In this document: in pieces, positions 1 to 5,601 of the stretch
How the letters are laid out: the number at the start of each line of letters is the position of its first letter
How positions within the stretch are numbered: position 1 is the first letter of the stretch
From: CAXBID01 sp963975495
GTDB lineage: Bacteria > Bacteroidota > Bacteroidia > Flavobacteriales > Flavobacteriaceae
Length of the DNA: 6,937 nt
Direction: 5' to 3'
Assembly (NCBI GenBank): GCA_963975495.1
Contig: CAXBID010000201.1
Span: 1 to 6,937, forward strand
The notes under the pieces: model-generated
Databases searched by the model: none
What the model was told of the DNA's origin: nothing
The model's input: only the letters and a program-made list of their open reading frames with translations
Program-made: the position numbers and the translations under genes

Positions 1-103
1 ATAACGGCTAATTATAGATACATAATGTTTTAAAAAACTCTGCGAAGCAAACCGCTTATTAGTTTAATGCCCCAAGTTCCAATTATTCTTATAAAAACGA
101 ATG

Positions 104-298
104 CTTCTGGGATATTTTACATAATATAGAATTATAGTTACATAGTAAGATATATAACTACGAAGCCACAATTAGCTTTACATAATTACTAGATATAAGT
201 CTAAAGACGTTATATCTGCAATTATGTCAAATATCGCCCAAAAGCGCTATTTCGCTAATTGTTGTAAAATGTACTATAATGTTCTGCGTTATGTAACT
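104..298. repeat. Nested inverted repeats (copy A)
   Basis: Several complementary arms are nested. GCTTCTGGGATATTTTACAT with the following AAT (about 103-125) is an imperfect inverted match to 220-247. TTTTAC at 115-120 pairs with GTAAAA at 264-269. AGTTACATA at 136-144 pairs with TATGTAACT at 290-298, and alternatively, with one mismatch, with TATATAACT at 151-159. CAATTAGC at 169-176 pairs with GCTAATTG at 254-261. The centre is the hairpin at 180-227. The arms compete, so more than one fold is possible. The AT-richness weakens each pair on its own, but their number and nesting are not typical of a plain spacer. Confidence 0.6.
180..227. other. Strong imperfect hairpin (copy A)
   Basis: From outside in, ACATAATT (180-187) pairs with AATTATGT (220-227). 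After a small internal loop (3 nt against 2 nt), AGATATAA (191-198) pairs with TTATATCT (210-217). With G209 bulged, GTC (199-201) pairs with GAC (206-208) around a TAAA tetraloop (202-205). This gives 19 base pairs in 48 nt. No T-run follows on either strand, so it is not a typical intrinsic terminator. The bulged, folded-stem design resembles single-strand recombination or replication sites and structured RNAs. Confidence 0.65.
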
Positions 299-470
299 TG
301 AGCTTTGGGTAAAAGCGAAAGTTGTTACTACAGTTTCTTCAAAAAATTTATTCTAAAAAGTTTCTTCTGCAATGTTAATGAAACATTTATTATGCGACGA
401 CGTAGGAAGGAAGCGTAATGTGTGTGGAATGGGAAGAATCAAAATATTTAATATTGAAAGTAAAAGATAT

Positions 471-501
471 AAAAAAGCGCAAGTCCAATGACTTACGCTT
501 T
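471..501 (-). terminator. Rho-independent terminator of the operon (copy A)
   Basis: Read on the minus strand, the stem AAAGCG-x-AAGTC (one mismatch, C480 against A495) closes on an ATTG loop (CAAT on plus, 486-489). It is followed directly by a run of T (the A-run at 471-476 on plus). It lies about 40 nt past the MBL-fold stop codon at 541, the expected place for the end of the minus-strand transcript. On the plus strand the T-run is poor, so it probably works in one direction. In a circle or array it is the only clear terminator between the operon and the next copy of itself. Confidence 0.85.
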
Positions 502-540
502 GATGAATAAAAATTAATTCTTTTTTATTGTTTCTAAATT

Positions 541-1536
541 TTAGTCATCCCATCTAACATAATTCAACATTGTTGAAACATGACTTTTTGAGAATACATC
601 AACTCCTGCTAATTTGTTGCTCCAACGAGATTCTATTTCGGTGTAGCTATCATCAATTACTTTGTTTAAAAAAACATCAAATAATAAATATTTATTGTTC
701 CAGCCAATTTTTTCGGCAGCAGATGCCATTACCTGCATCATATTGGTATTAGAATGAACACGTTTTACTGTTTCATATAAATCTTTTACGTATGCTTTCG
801 TTTGTAACACATCGTCTTTAGTACCAATGCTTGTTAAATGCCCACCAACAAACACATCAAAATCATAAGCTAAAATTTGGTCAAATACTTTTAGATATTG
901 ATGCACATTATTACTTAAATCTAAATTTTTGAATGGTACATAACCCGGTGCTAATACATCAATTACCAATAAAAATTTGTCTTGAGGAACTGATACAAAT
1001 AAATCACCTTCATTTGAATGATAATTCATATGGTTCGATAGAAAGATTTCTTTGTCTCCCTTTTTTAAAACATAAGCTCCATTGAATGACAAAGTAGGGA
1101 CTAAACGTCTTGCATCTTTTTGTTCTCTTATAAAATCCGTTACATCATTTAACGCGATTATTTCTAGATTATTGATGTTCTTTAGATGTTGAGAACCTCC
1201 AATATGATCTGAATGGCCGTGAGTATATACCAAGGTCGTAATTGGTTTATTTGTAACTTCGGCTACAGCTTTTTGAATATTATTTCCAAAACTTTCTGGC
1301 GCATCGATTAATACTACACCTTCTGATGTAACAATCGCAGCAGACTGCCAAATACCATCTGTAAGAACATAAATATTTGGTTTGACTTCTTCAATGGCAT
1401 AACCTTTTTCGTAGCTCACCTTTATCGACCTGTCTAATGTACTTTGCAATACAGGTTGATAGCTTTCTAATGATTTTTGAGCGAGTACATTAATACTTAC
1501 GGCTACAATTCCTAATAGTGTTATTAAATTTTTCAT
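541..1536 (-). CDS. Secreted MBL-fold metallo-hydrolase (copy A)
   Basis: This 331-residue protein has a signal peptide at about 1-19 (hydrophobic stretch from L4, then V17-L18-A19 before Q20, a type I signal peptidase site), so it should be periplasmic or exported. The metallo-beta-lactamase fold follows. It shows the HxHxDH motif (H106, H108, D110, H111), a further metal histidine at H173 (NYHSNEGD), an aspartate at D193 in the bridging position, and a final histidine at H233 (GGH). All expected dinuclear metal ligands are therefore present and the enzyme is probably active. Class B1 beta-lactamases have cysteine at the D193 position, so this looks like a general MBL hydrolase and not a B1 carbapenemase. 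The start ATG at 1536 overlaps the DoxX-like stop (ATGA), implying translational coupling. It is the last gene before the terminator. The substrate is unknown. Confidence 0.9.
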   Translation of the reverse strand: MKNLITLLGIVAVSINVLAQKSLESYQPVLQSTLDRSIKVSYEKGYAIEEVKPNIYVLTDGIWQSAAIVTSEGVVLIDAPESFGNNIQKAVAEVTNKPITTLVYTHGHSDHIGGSQHLKNINNLEIIALNDVTDFIREQKDARRLVPTLSFNGAYVLKKGDKEIFLSNHMNYHSNEGDLFVSVPQDKFLLVIDVLAPGYVPFKNLDLSNNVHQYLKVFDQILAYDFDVFVGGHLTSIGTKDDVLQTKAYVKDLYETVKRVHSNTNMMQVMASAAEKIGWNNKYLLFDVFLNKVIDDSYTEIESRWSNKLAGVDVFSKSHVSTMLNYVRWDD

Positions 1537-1901
1537 TTTTTTGAGTTTAAATAAATTAATGAACCACCTGCTAAAGCAAGGTCTTTTAATAAATTGGTCA
1601 TATACATTTGTGACATTTCCCCTCCAGCCATTACGCCTGGTAAATGGATGGTTAACACAAATACCAAGAGCAATACTGCTAATAAAAAACTAGACCAATC
1701 ATCCAGTTTTTGGATTATGATGCTAACTCCTGCTAAAATTAATGACAATCCTGTAAGGTATATCCAAAATACACCTCCTGGTATTGGAACCATTCCTGCC
1801 ATTGAACTGGCATTTAAAAAGTGGAACAGTCCAAAAATTACCATCGGTATTGCATATAGATATTTACCGATTTTACTGATATTGAAAATTATATTTTTCA
1901 T
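1533..1901 (-). CDS. DoxX-like integral membrane protein (copy A)
   Basis: This 122-residue protein has four predicted membrane helices, at about 12-30, 43-63, 70-88 and 102-118, the normal size and topology of the DoxX family. Family-like features are the G-x-x-HF segment at the end of helix 1 (G24, H27, F28), the following AGMVP (35-39), and LPGVMAGG (87-94) after helix 3. DoxX-like proteins sit in the inner membrane. Some are linked to quinone or thiol redox chemistry, but most have no proven activity. The gene starts 28 nt after the lipoprotein stop, and its TGA overlaps the MBL-fold ATG by 4 nt, so the three are probably one transcript. No Shine-Dalgarno sequence is visible (AT-rich leader), normal for Bacteroidota. 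The family call is firm; the exact role is not. Confidence 0.87.
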   Translation of the reverse strand: MKNIIFNISKIGKYLYAIPMVIFGLFHFLNASSMAGMVPIPGGVFWIYLTGLSLILAGVSIIIQKLDDWSSFLLAVLLLVFVLTIHLPGVMAGGEMSQMYMTNLLKDLALAGGSLIYLNSKK

Positions 1902-1929
1902 TTTTTATGTATTAAAATTGTTGATTATC

Positions 1930-2409
1930 TTATTTTGTTTTATTAAACATATAACGAGCTATTTTCCACGTACTATTTTCTTTTTCAAAAACAAATAATT
2001 CTCTGTTTTCTTCTGGAATTGTTTCTCCATTTGCGTGAATTAATGTCGACCCTTTAGAGCTAGTTACTGCATAGGCCATAGTGTTTTCAATTGTTATCTC
2101 TTCTATGTAAAACTCAATATTCAATTGTATTTGTGAGAACACGAAGTCATACGCACCTTTTATTTGTTCTGTACCAATAGCAGAAGGGGCACCACTTGGC
2201 ATAAAAATTCCATCTTTTGTATAAAGTGATGTTGCTTTTTCTGCGTTGGAAGTGTTCAAAGTGCCTTTGTAGGTCATTAATAAACTTTCGATTTCTTGTT
2301 TTGCTAATTTTTCCATTGTTTCTGTGTTTTTAGTTAAATTTTCTGATTTGTTTTGACAAGCACTTAAAATGGTAGTTGCCATTAAAATAATTGCTAATTG
2401 TTTCATCAT
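1930..2409 (-). CDS. NTF2/SnoaL-like (DUF4440-type) lipoprotein (copy A)
   Basis: This 159-residue protein starts with a lipoprotein signal peptide: hydrophobic residues 5-15, then the lipobox L15-S16-A17-C18, so it is probably lipid-anchored at C18 after signal peptidase II cleavage. Residue +2 is Q, which suggests outer-membrane delivery. A polar linker (19-35) leads into an NTF2-like domain at about 37-156. Its typical segments are LYTKDGIFMP (62-71) and the closing strand WKIARYMFN (148-156), as in SnoaL/DUF4440 proteins, whose cone-shaped pocket binds or converts small molecules. Two ATG codons are possible (2409 and 2406), differing by one residue. It is the first gene after the putative operator gap, so it probably leads the three-gene transcript. 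No catalytic activity can be assigned. Confidence 0.87.
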   Translation of the reverse strand: MMKQLAIILMATTILSACQNKSENLTKNTETMEKLAKQEIESLLMTYKGTLNTSNAEKATSLYTKDGIFMPSGAPSAIGTEQIKGAYDFVFSQIQLNIEFYIEEITIENTMAYAVTSSKGSTLIHANGETIPEENRELFVFEKENSTWKIARYMFNKTK

Positions 2410-2433
2410 TTATAATATTGATTATTAATACTA

Positions 2434-2497
2434 CAAAGATGGGATGGAATGGAAAGATTTACCTATAAGGTACTTTAAGAAAGACTCTTAATGTATC
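2434..2497 (-). promoter_or_regulatory. Candidate promoter and operator upstream of the lipoprotein operon (copy A)
   Basis: The 88-bp gap between the regulator and the lipoprotein holds a CATCTTTG element on the minus strand (2434-2441), one mismatch from the Bacteroidota -7 box TAnnTTTG. No clear -33 TTG box was found. Two dyads lie just upstream: TACCT-ATA-AGGTA (2460-2472), and TTAAGA-AAGAC-TCTTAA (2475-2491) with 6-bp arms and a 5-bp spacer, a geometry similar to Crp/Fnr sites. No T-run follows the second dyad in the direction of transcription, so it is unlikely to be a terminator of the regulator gene. That the neighbouring Crp/Fnr protein binds here is inference. Confidence 0.45.
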
Positions 2498-3079
2498 TTA
2501 AGATTTTGCAATTTTTTTTCGTATAGTGCTTAAAAATTCTGGTGTTACACCTAGGAAAGATGCGATTTGAACATTTGAAATGCGATTAAAGAAATATGGA
2601 TGACGTTTCACAAAATCGAGATAACGTTCTTCTGCTGTAGAACTTATATTTTGTAATACTCTTCTTTGAATAGCTACTAAAGCATTTTCAGTGAAGACTC
2701 TGAATATTTGATTGAATTTTGGATAATTGACAAACAAATCTAATTGGTCTTGTTTTTTTATTTGAAGAATAACGGAATTCTCAATAGCCTCTATATAGAG
2801 TTTACTAGGTTCTTCTGAATGAAAACTTCCAATATCACCAATCCACCAATTTTCCACTGCAAACTGGATGTTATGTTCTTTACCTTTTTCATCAACAAAA
2901 TACATTCTAAAACAACCTTCAACCACAAATGTATTTAGCTTACACACATCACCTTCTTGAAGAATGAATTGTCTACGTTTAATTCTACGTTCAATAAATG
3001 CTTTTTTTACAGCTTCTATTTCTTCACTATCTAAAGGTAAAAGTTTTGAAAAGTACTCTATAATCGGTTCTGTATGCAT
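2498..3079 (-). CDS. Crp/Fnr family transcriptional regulator (copy A)
   Basis: From the ATG at 3079 this is a 193-residue cytoplasmic regulator. An N-terminal cyclic-nucleotide-binding-like beta-roll spans about 20-115 (for example LQEGDVC at 41-47 and GDIGSF at 81-86). A long dimerisation helix spans about 115-142. A C-terminal Crp-type helix-turn-helix lies at about 167-190, with QIASFLGVTPEFLSTIRKK as the recognition region. The cysteine cluster of oxygen-sensing Fnr is absent, and the ligand is unknown. A TTG at 3088 would add three residues; ATG is preferred because it is the commoner start and the sequence around TTG has no ribosome site. It lies 88 bp upstream of, and in the same direction as, the three structural genes, so it probably controls them and perhaps itself. 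Length is normal for flavobacterial members. Confidence 0.9.
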   Translation of the reverse strand: MHTEPIIEYFSKLLPLDSEEIEAVKKAFIERRIKRRQFILQEGDVCKLNTFVVEGCFRMYFVDEKGKEHNIQFAVENWWIGDIGSFHSEEPSKLYIEAIENSVILQIKKQDQLDLFVNYPKFNQIFRVFTENALVAIQRRVLQNISSTAEERYLDFVKRHPYFFNRISNVQIASFLGVTPEFLSTIRKKIAKS

Positions 3080-3294
3080 CTTTAACAATATAGTGATGCT
3101 AAAATAATAATTCTATATTGAATTAAAATATTTCCTTTAATGACGAATTTAAAGTGGAGTTCAAGCGGCCTCATAAAATTTTGGTTAAAACAATAGGTGA
3201 AATGAGCGTCCATATTTTAGGCTATTCAAATGCAATTATCCAGTGGATGATTGTATTTGGATACAACGTTTTACTAAAAACTTGTTTCAAATCG

Positions 3295-3339
3295 TATTTA
3301 GCTAAAAATGTACACTGTACATTTTCTTAACGCTAAATA
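3295..3339. promoter_or_regulatory. Nested palindrome: candidate protein-binding or cruciform site
   Basis: A perfect dyad has arms AAAATGTACA (3305-3314) and TGTACATTTT (3316-3325) around a single C. It is enclosed by a second perfect arm pair, TATTTAGC (3295-3302) and GCTAAATA (3332-3339). The arm word AAAATGTAC also occurs at 266-274 (again at 3938-3946) and inverted at 3549-3557. Such symmetry suits a dimeric DNA-binding protein, a replication initiator site or a cruciform. It lies over 200 bp upstream of the regulator start, which is far for a simple operator. Only one copy is visible because the window ends before its repeat. Confidence 0.5.
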
Positions 3340-3405
3340 GTCTAAAATATAGCGAATGAGCCGTAAATTGTTTCCAAAATTATATGCAGCCTTGAATTTT
3401 TGTTT

Positions 3406-3425
3406 CTTTTGTTTCAAGACAAAAG
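3406..3425. other. Small hairpin
   Basis: CTTTTGT (3406-3412) pairs with ACAAAAG (3419-3425) around the TTCAAG loop. That loop could also pair with CTTGAA at 3391-3396. No T-run follows, so it is not a good terminator. Confidence 0.35.
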
Positions 3426-3506
3426 ATAATGAAAGAAGAAAAAAAGATTAATTGAAGTTCTATATATAACAAGTGCATAGAATTTTATTTTTCTTAAAAT
3501 TTATGC

Positions 3507-3526
3507 TCTTGTGGCAATCCACGAGA
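3507..3526 (+). other. Hairpin with CAAT loop, possible weak plus-strand terminator
   Basis: TCTTGTGG (3507-3514) pairs with CCACGAGA (3519-3526), including one G-T wobble, around a CAAT loop. On plus, a run of six T follows only after about 10 nt (3537-3542), too far for a standard intrinsic terminator. No plus-strand gene upstream needs one. Confidence 0.35.
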
Positions 3527-3606
3527 ATCGTCTAAAATTTTTTATTACGTACATTTTATCGAATACGCGATTTTTAATAAGAGCAAAAAGGTTAGCTTTT
3601 ATTTTG

Positions 3607-3663
3607 GCGTTGGCAAGCGGTTGGGAATCCCGATGTAAAATCGGGACGAGCGTTTGGTAGCGG
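3607..3663. repeat. GC-rich hairpin flanked by imperfect direct repeats
   Basis: The hairpin TCCCGAT (3628-3634) with ATCGGGA (3640-3646) and a 5-nt loop sits between two 14-bp imperfect direct repeats: GCGTTGGCAAGCGG (3607-3620) and GCGTTTGGTAGCGG (3650-3663), 11 of 14 matching. GGGA at 3623-3626 can alternatively pair with TCCC at 3628-3631. The block is clearly richer in G and C than its surroundings and stands directly before the palindrome cluster. It looks like an inserted intergenic repeat or a recombination or origin module. Confidence 0.55.
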
Positions 3664-3775
3664 CTATTTTAAATAACGGCTAATTATAGATACATAATGT
3701 TTTAAAAAACTCTGCGAAGCAAACCGCTTATTAGTTTAATGCCCCAAGTTCCAATTATTCTTATAAAAACGAATG

Positions 3776-3970
3776 CTTCTGGGATATTTTACATAATATA
3801 GAATTATAGTTACATAGTAAGATATATAACTACGAAGCCACAATTAGCTTTACATAATTACTAGATATAAGTCTAAAGACGTTATATCTGCAATTATGTC
3901 AAATATCGCCCAAAAGCGCTATTTCGCTAATTGTTGTAAAATGTACTATAATGTTCTGCGTTATGTAACT
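3776..3970. repeat. Nested inverted repeats (copy B)
   Basis: This is an exact repeat of the 104-298 cluster. Its key arms fall at 3808-3816 with 3962-3970, and 3841-3848 with 3926-3933, around the central hairpin. The TACATA words fall at 3691, 3790, 3811 and 3851, with the inverse word at 3962. Confidence 0.6.
3852..3899. other. Strong imperfect hairpin (copy B)
   Basis: This is an exact copy of the 180-227 hairpin: 8-bp outer stem, 2/3-nt internal loop, 8-bp stem, a bulged G and a 3-bp tip closed by TAAA. Confidence 0.65.
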
Positions 3971-4142
3971 TGAGCTTTGGGTAAAAGCGAAAGTTGTTAC
4001 TACAGTTTCTTCAAAAAATTTATTCTAAAAAGTTTCTTCTGCAATGTTAATGAAACATTTATTATGCGACGACGTAGGAAGGAAGCGTAATGTGTGTGGA
4101 ATGGGAAGAATCAAAATATTTAATATTGAAAGTAAAAGATAT

Positions 4143-4173
4143 AAAAAAGCGCAAGTCCAATGACTTACGCTTT
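4143..4173 (-). terminator. Rho-independent terminator of the operon (copy B)
   Basis: This is an exact copy of the 471-501 terminator, about 40 nt past the copy B MBL-fold stop. It should stop minus-strand transcripts of copy B before they cross the non-coding region toward the copy A regulator. Confidence 0.85.
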
Positions 4174-4212
4174 GATGAATAAAAATTAATTCTTTTTTAT
4201 TGTTTCTAAATT

Positions 4213-5208
4213 TTAGTCATCCCATCTAACATAATTCAACATTGTTGAAACATGACTTTTTGAGAATACATCAACTCCTGCTAATTTGTTGCTCCAACGA
4301 GATTCTATTTCGGTGTAGCTATCATCAATTACTTTGTTTAAAAAAACATCAAATAATAAATATTTATTGTTCCAGCCAATTTTTTCGGCAGCAGATGCCA
4401 TTACCTGCATCATATTGGTATTAGAATGAACACGTTTTACTGTTTCATATAAATCTTTTACGTATGCTTTCGTTTGTAACACATCGTCTTTAGTACCAAT
4501 GCTTGTTAAATGCCCACCAACAAACACATCAAAATCATAAGCTAAAATTTGGTCAAATACTTTTAGATATTGATGCACATTATTACTTAAATCTAAATTT
4601 TTGAATGGTACATAACCCGGTGCTAATACATCAATTACCAATAAAAATTTGTCTTGAGGAACTGATACAAATAAATCACCTTCATTTGAATGATAATTCA
4701 TATGGTTCGATAGAAAGATTTCTTTGTCTCCCTTTTTTAAAACATAAGCTCCATTGAATGACAAAGTAGGGACTAAACGTCTTGCATCTTTTTGTTCTCT
4801 TATAAAATCCGTTACATCATTTAACGCGATTATTTCTAGATTATTGATGTTCTTTAGATGTTGAGAACCTCCAATATGATCTGAATGGCCGTGAGTATAT
4901 ACCAAGGTCGTAATTGGTTTATTTGTAACTTCGGCTACAGCTTTTTGAATATTATTTCCAAAACTTTCTGGCGCATCGATTAATACTACACCTTCTGATG
5001 TAACAATCGCAGCAGACTGCCAAATACCATCTGTAAGAACATAAATATTTGGTTTGACTTCTTCAATGGCATAACCTTTTTCGTAGCTCACCTTTATCGA
5101 CCTGTCTAATGTACTTTGCAATACAGGTTGATAGCTTTCTAATGATTTTTGAGCGAGTACATTAATACTTACGGCTACAATTCCTAATAGTGTTATTAAA
5201 TTTTTCAT
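4213..5208 (-). CDS. Secreted MBL-fold metallo-hydrolase (copy B)
   Basis: The 331-residue protein is identical to that at 541-1536. It has a signal peptide cleaved after A19, the HxHxDH motif at 106-111, and the further metal ligands H173, D193 and H233. It is intact, with the same 4-nt overlap with the preceding DoxX-like gene. If the unit is a circle, this is the same gene seen again. If it is an array, it is a second functional gene that doubles dosage. Confidence 0.9.
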   Translation of the reverse strand: MKNLITLLGIVAVSINVLAQKSLESYQPVLQSTLDRSIKVSYEKGYAIEEVKPNIYVLTDGIWQSAAIVTSEGVVLIDAPESFGNNIQKAVAEVTNKPITTLVYTHGHSDHIGGSQHLKNINNLEIIALNDVTDFIREQKDARRLVPTLSFNGAYVLKKGDKEIFLSNHMNYHSNEGDLFVSVPQDKFLLVIDVLAPGYVPFKNLDLSNNVHQYLKVFDQILAYDFDVFVGGHLTSIGTKDDVLQTKAYVKDLYETVKRVHSNTNMMQVMASAAEKIGWNNKYLLFDVFLNKVIDDSYTEIESRWSNKLAGVDVFSKSHVSTMLNYVRWDD

Positions 5209-5573
5209 TTTTTTGAGTTTAAATAAATTAATGAACCACCTGCTAAAGCAAGGTCTTTTAATAAATTGGTCATATACATTTGTGACATTTCCCCTCCAGC
5301 CATTACGCCTGGTAAATGGATGGTTAACACAAATACCAAGAGCAATACTGCTAATAAAAAACTAGACCAATCATCCAGTTTTTGGATTATGATGCTAACT
5401 CCTGCTAAAATTAATGACAATCCTGTAAGGTATATCCAAAATACACCTCCTGGTATTGGAACCATTCCTGCCATTGAACTGGCATTTAAAAAGTGGAACA
5501 GTCCAAAAATTACCATCGGTATTGCATATAGATATTTACCGATTTTACTGATATTGAAAATTATATTTTTCAT
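5205..5573 (-). CDS. DoxX-like integral membrane protein (copy B)
   Basis: Identical to the protein at 1533-1901: 122 residues, four membrane helices, and the DoxX-like HF...AGMVP segment. Its TGA overlaps the ATG of the MBL-fold gene, and it starts 28 nt after the lipoprotein stop. No substitution or frameshift separates the copies, so there is no sign that one is decaying. Confidence 0.87.
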   Translation of the reverse strand: MKNIIFNISKIGKYLYAIPMVIFGLFHFLNASSMAGMVPIPGGVFWIYLTGLSLILAGVSIIIQKLDDWSSFLLAVLLLVFVLTIHLPGVMAGGEMSQMYMTNLLKDLALAGGSLIYLNSKK

Positions 5574-5601
5574 TTTTTATGTATTAAAATTGTTGATTAT
5601 C

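Larger units (their letters stand above)
1..470. other. Non-coding, palindrome-rich region (copy A, right part)
   Basis: There is no convincing gene on either strand. The stretch carries nested inverted repeats between about 104 and 298, a strong hairpin at 180-227, repeated TACATA words, and a small hairpin at 371-387 (AATGTT and AACATT around a 5-nt loop). It also has two GTTTCTTC direct repeats at 333-340 and 360-367. A G/A-rich tract lies near 403-413. In the repeat it is continuous with 3080-3672, giving about 1.1 kb of intergenic DNA per unit. Candidate roles are replication origin, recombination site, structured RNA, or a dispersed intergenic repeat; none is proven. Confidence 0.7.
1..3672. 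repeat. Tandem repeat unit, copy A (complete, 3672 bp)
   Basis: The sequence beginning ATAACGGCTAATTATAG at base 1 recurs at 3673, giving a period of 3672. This copy contains the full unit: 470 bp of non-coding DNA, a terminator, a four-gene minus-strand block, and a further 593 bp of non-coding DNA that runs into copy B. Because the whole window is periodic, the position of base 1 is arbitrary and no special junction sequence can be recognised. Identity was judged from the translations and by reading matching lines, not by a computed alignment. Confidence 0.97.
3080..4142. other. Long non-coding region between regulator and next terminator
   Basis: This is the uninterrupted view of the unit's intergenic DNA, about 1.06 kb or 29% of the unit. 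I see no convincing gene. It contains the nested dyad at 3295-3339, small hairpins at 3406-3425 and 3507-3526, a GC-richer hairpin flanked by imperfect direct repeats at 3607-3663, and the palindrome cluster at 3776-3970. A plus-strand open frame (3127-3330, first ATG at 3202, 42 codons) has no recognisable product. The regulator's promoter should lie within the first 150 bp, but no clean -7/-33 pair was found. If the unit is a circle, any origin must be here or inside a gene. Confidence 0.7.

Noticed and set aside
104..298. Integron attC site
   Set aside because: The folded arms recall attC, but I could not find the paired RYYYAAC/GTTRRRY core sites at the ends, and there is no integrase in the unit.
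570..752. Plus-strand 60-codon ORF (and its copy at 4242-4424)
   Set aside because: It lies wholly antisense to the MBL-fold gene, has a Cys/Leu/Gln-rich random-looking composition, and no recognisable domain.
541..1536. Class B1 metallo-beta-lactamase (carbapenem resistance)
   Set aside because: The HxHxDH motif is shared by the whole superfamily. The B1 zinc-ligand cysteine is replaced by D193, and the protein is longer than typical B1 enzymes.
1594..1998. Plus-strand 134-codon ORF (and its copy at 5266-5670)
   Set aside because: It is antisense to the DoxX-like gene and the 3' end of the lipoprotein gene. The product is low-complexity with no family features, while the minus-strand genes have clear ones.
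2475..2491. Terminator of the regulator gene
   Set aside because: The dyad has a possible stem but no T-run in the direction of transcription, so an operator is the better reading.
3088..3088. TTG start for the regulator
   Set aside because: It would add only three residues. ATG at 3079 is three codons downstream, and nothing resembling a ribosome site favours TTG.
3080..4142. Insertion sequence or transposon
   Set aside because: No transposase ORF, no convincing terminal inverted repeats with target duplications, and the periodicity leaves no visible empty site.
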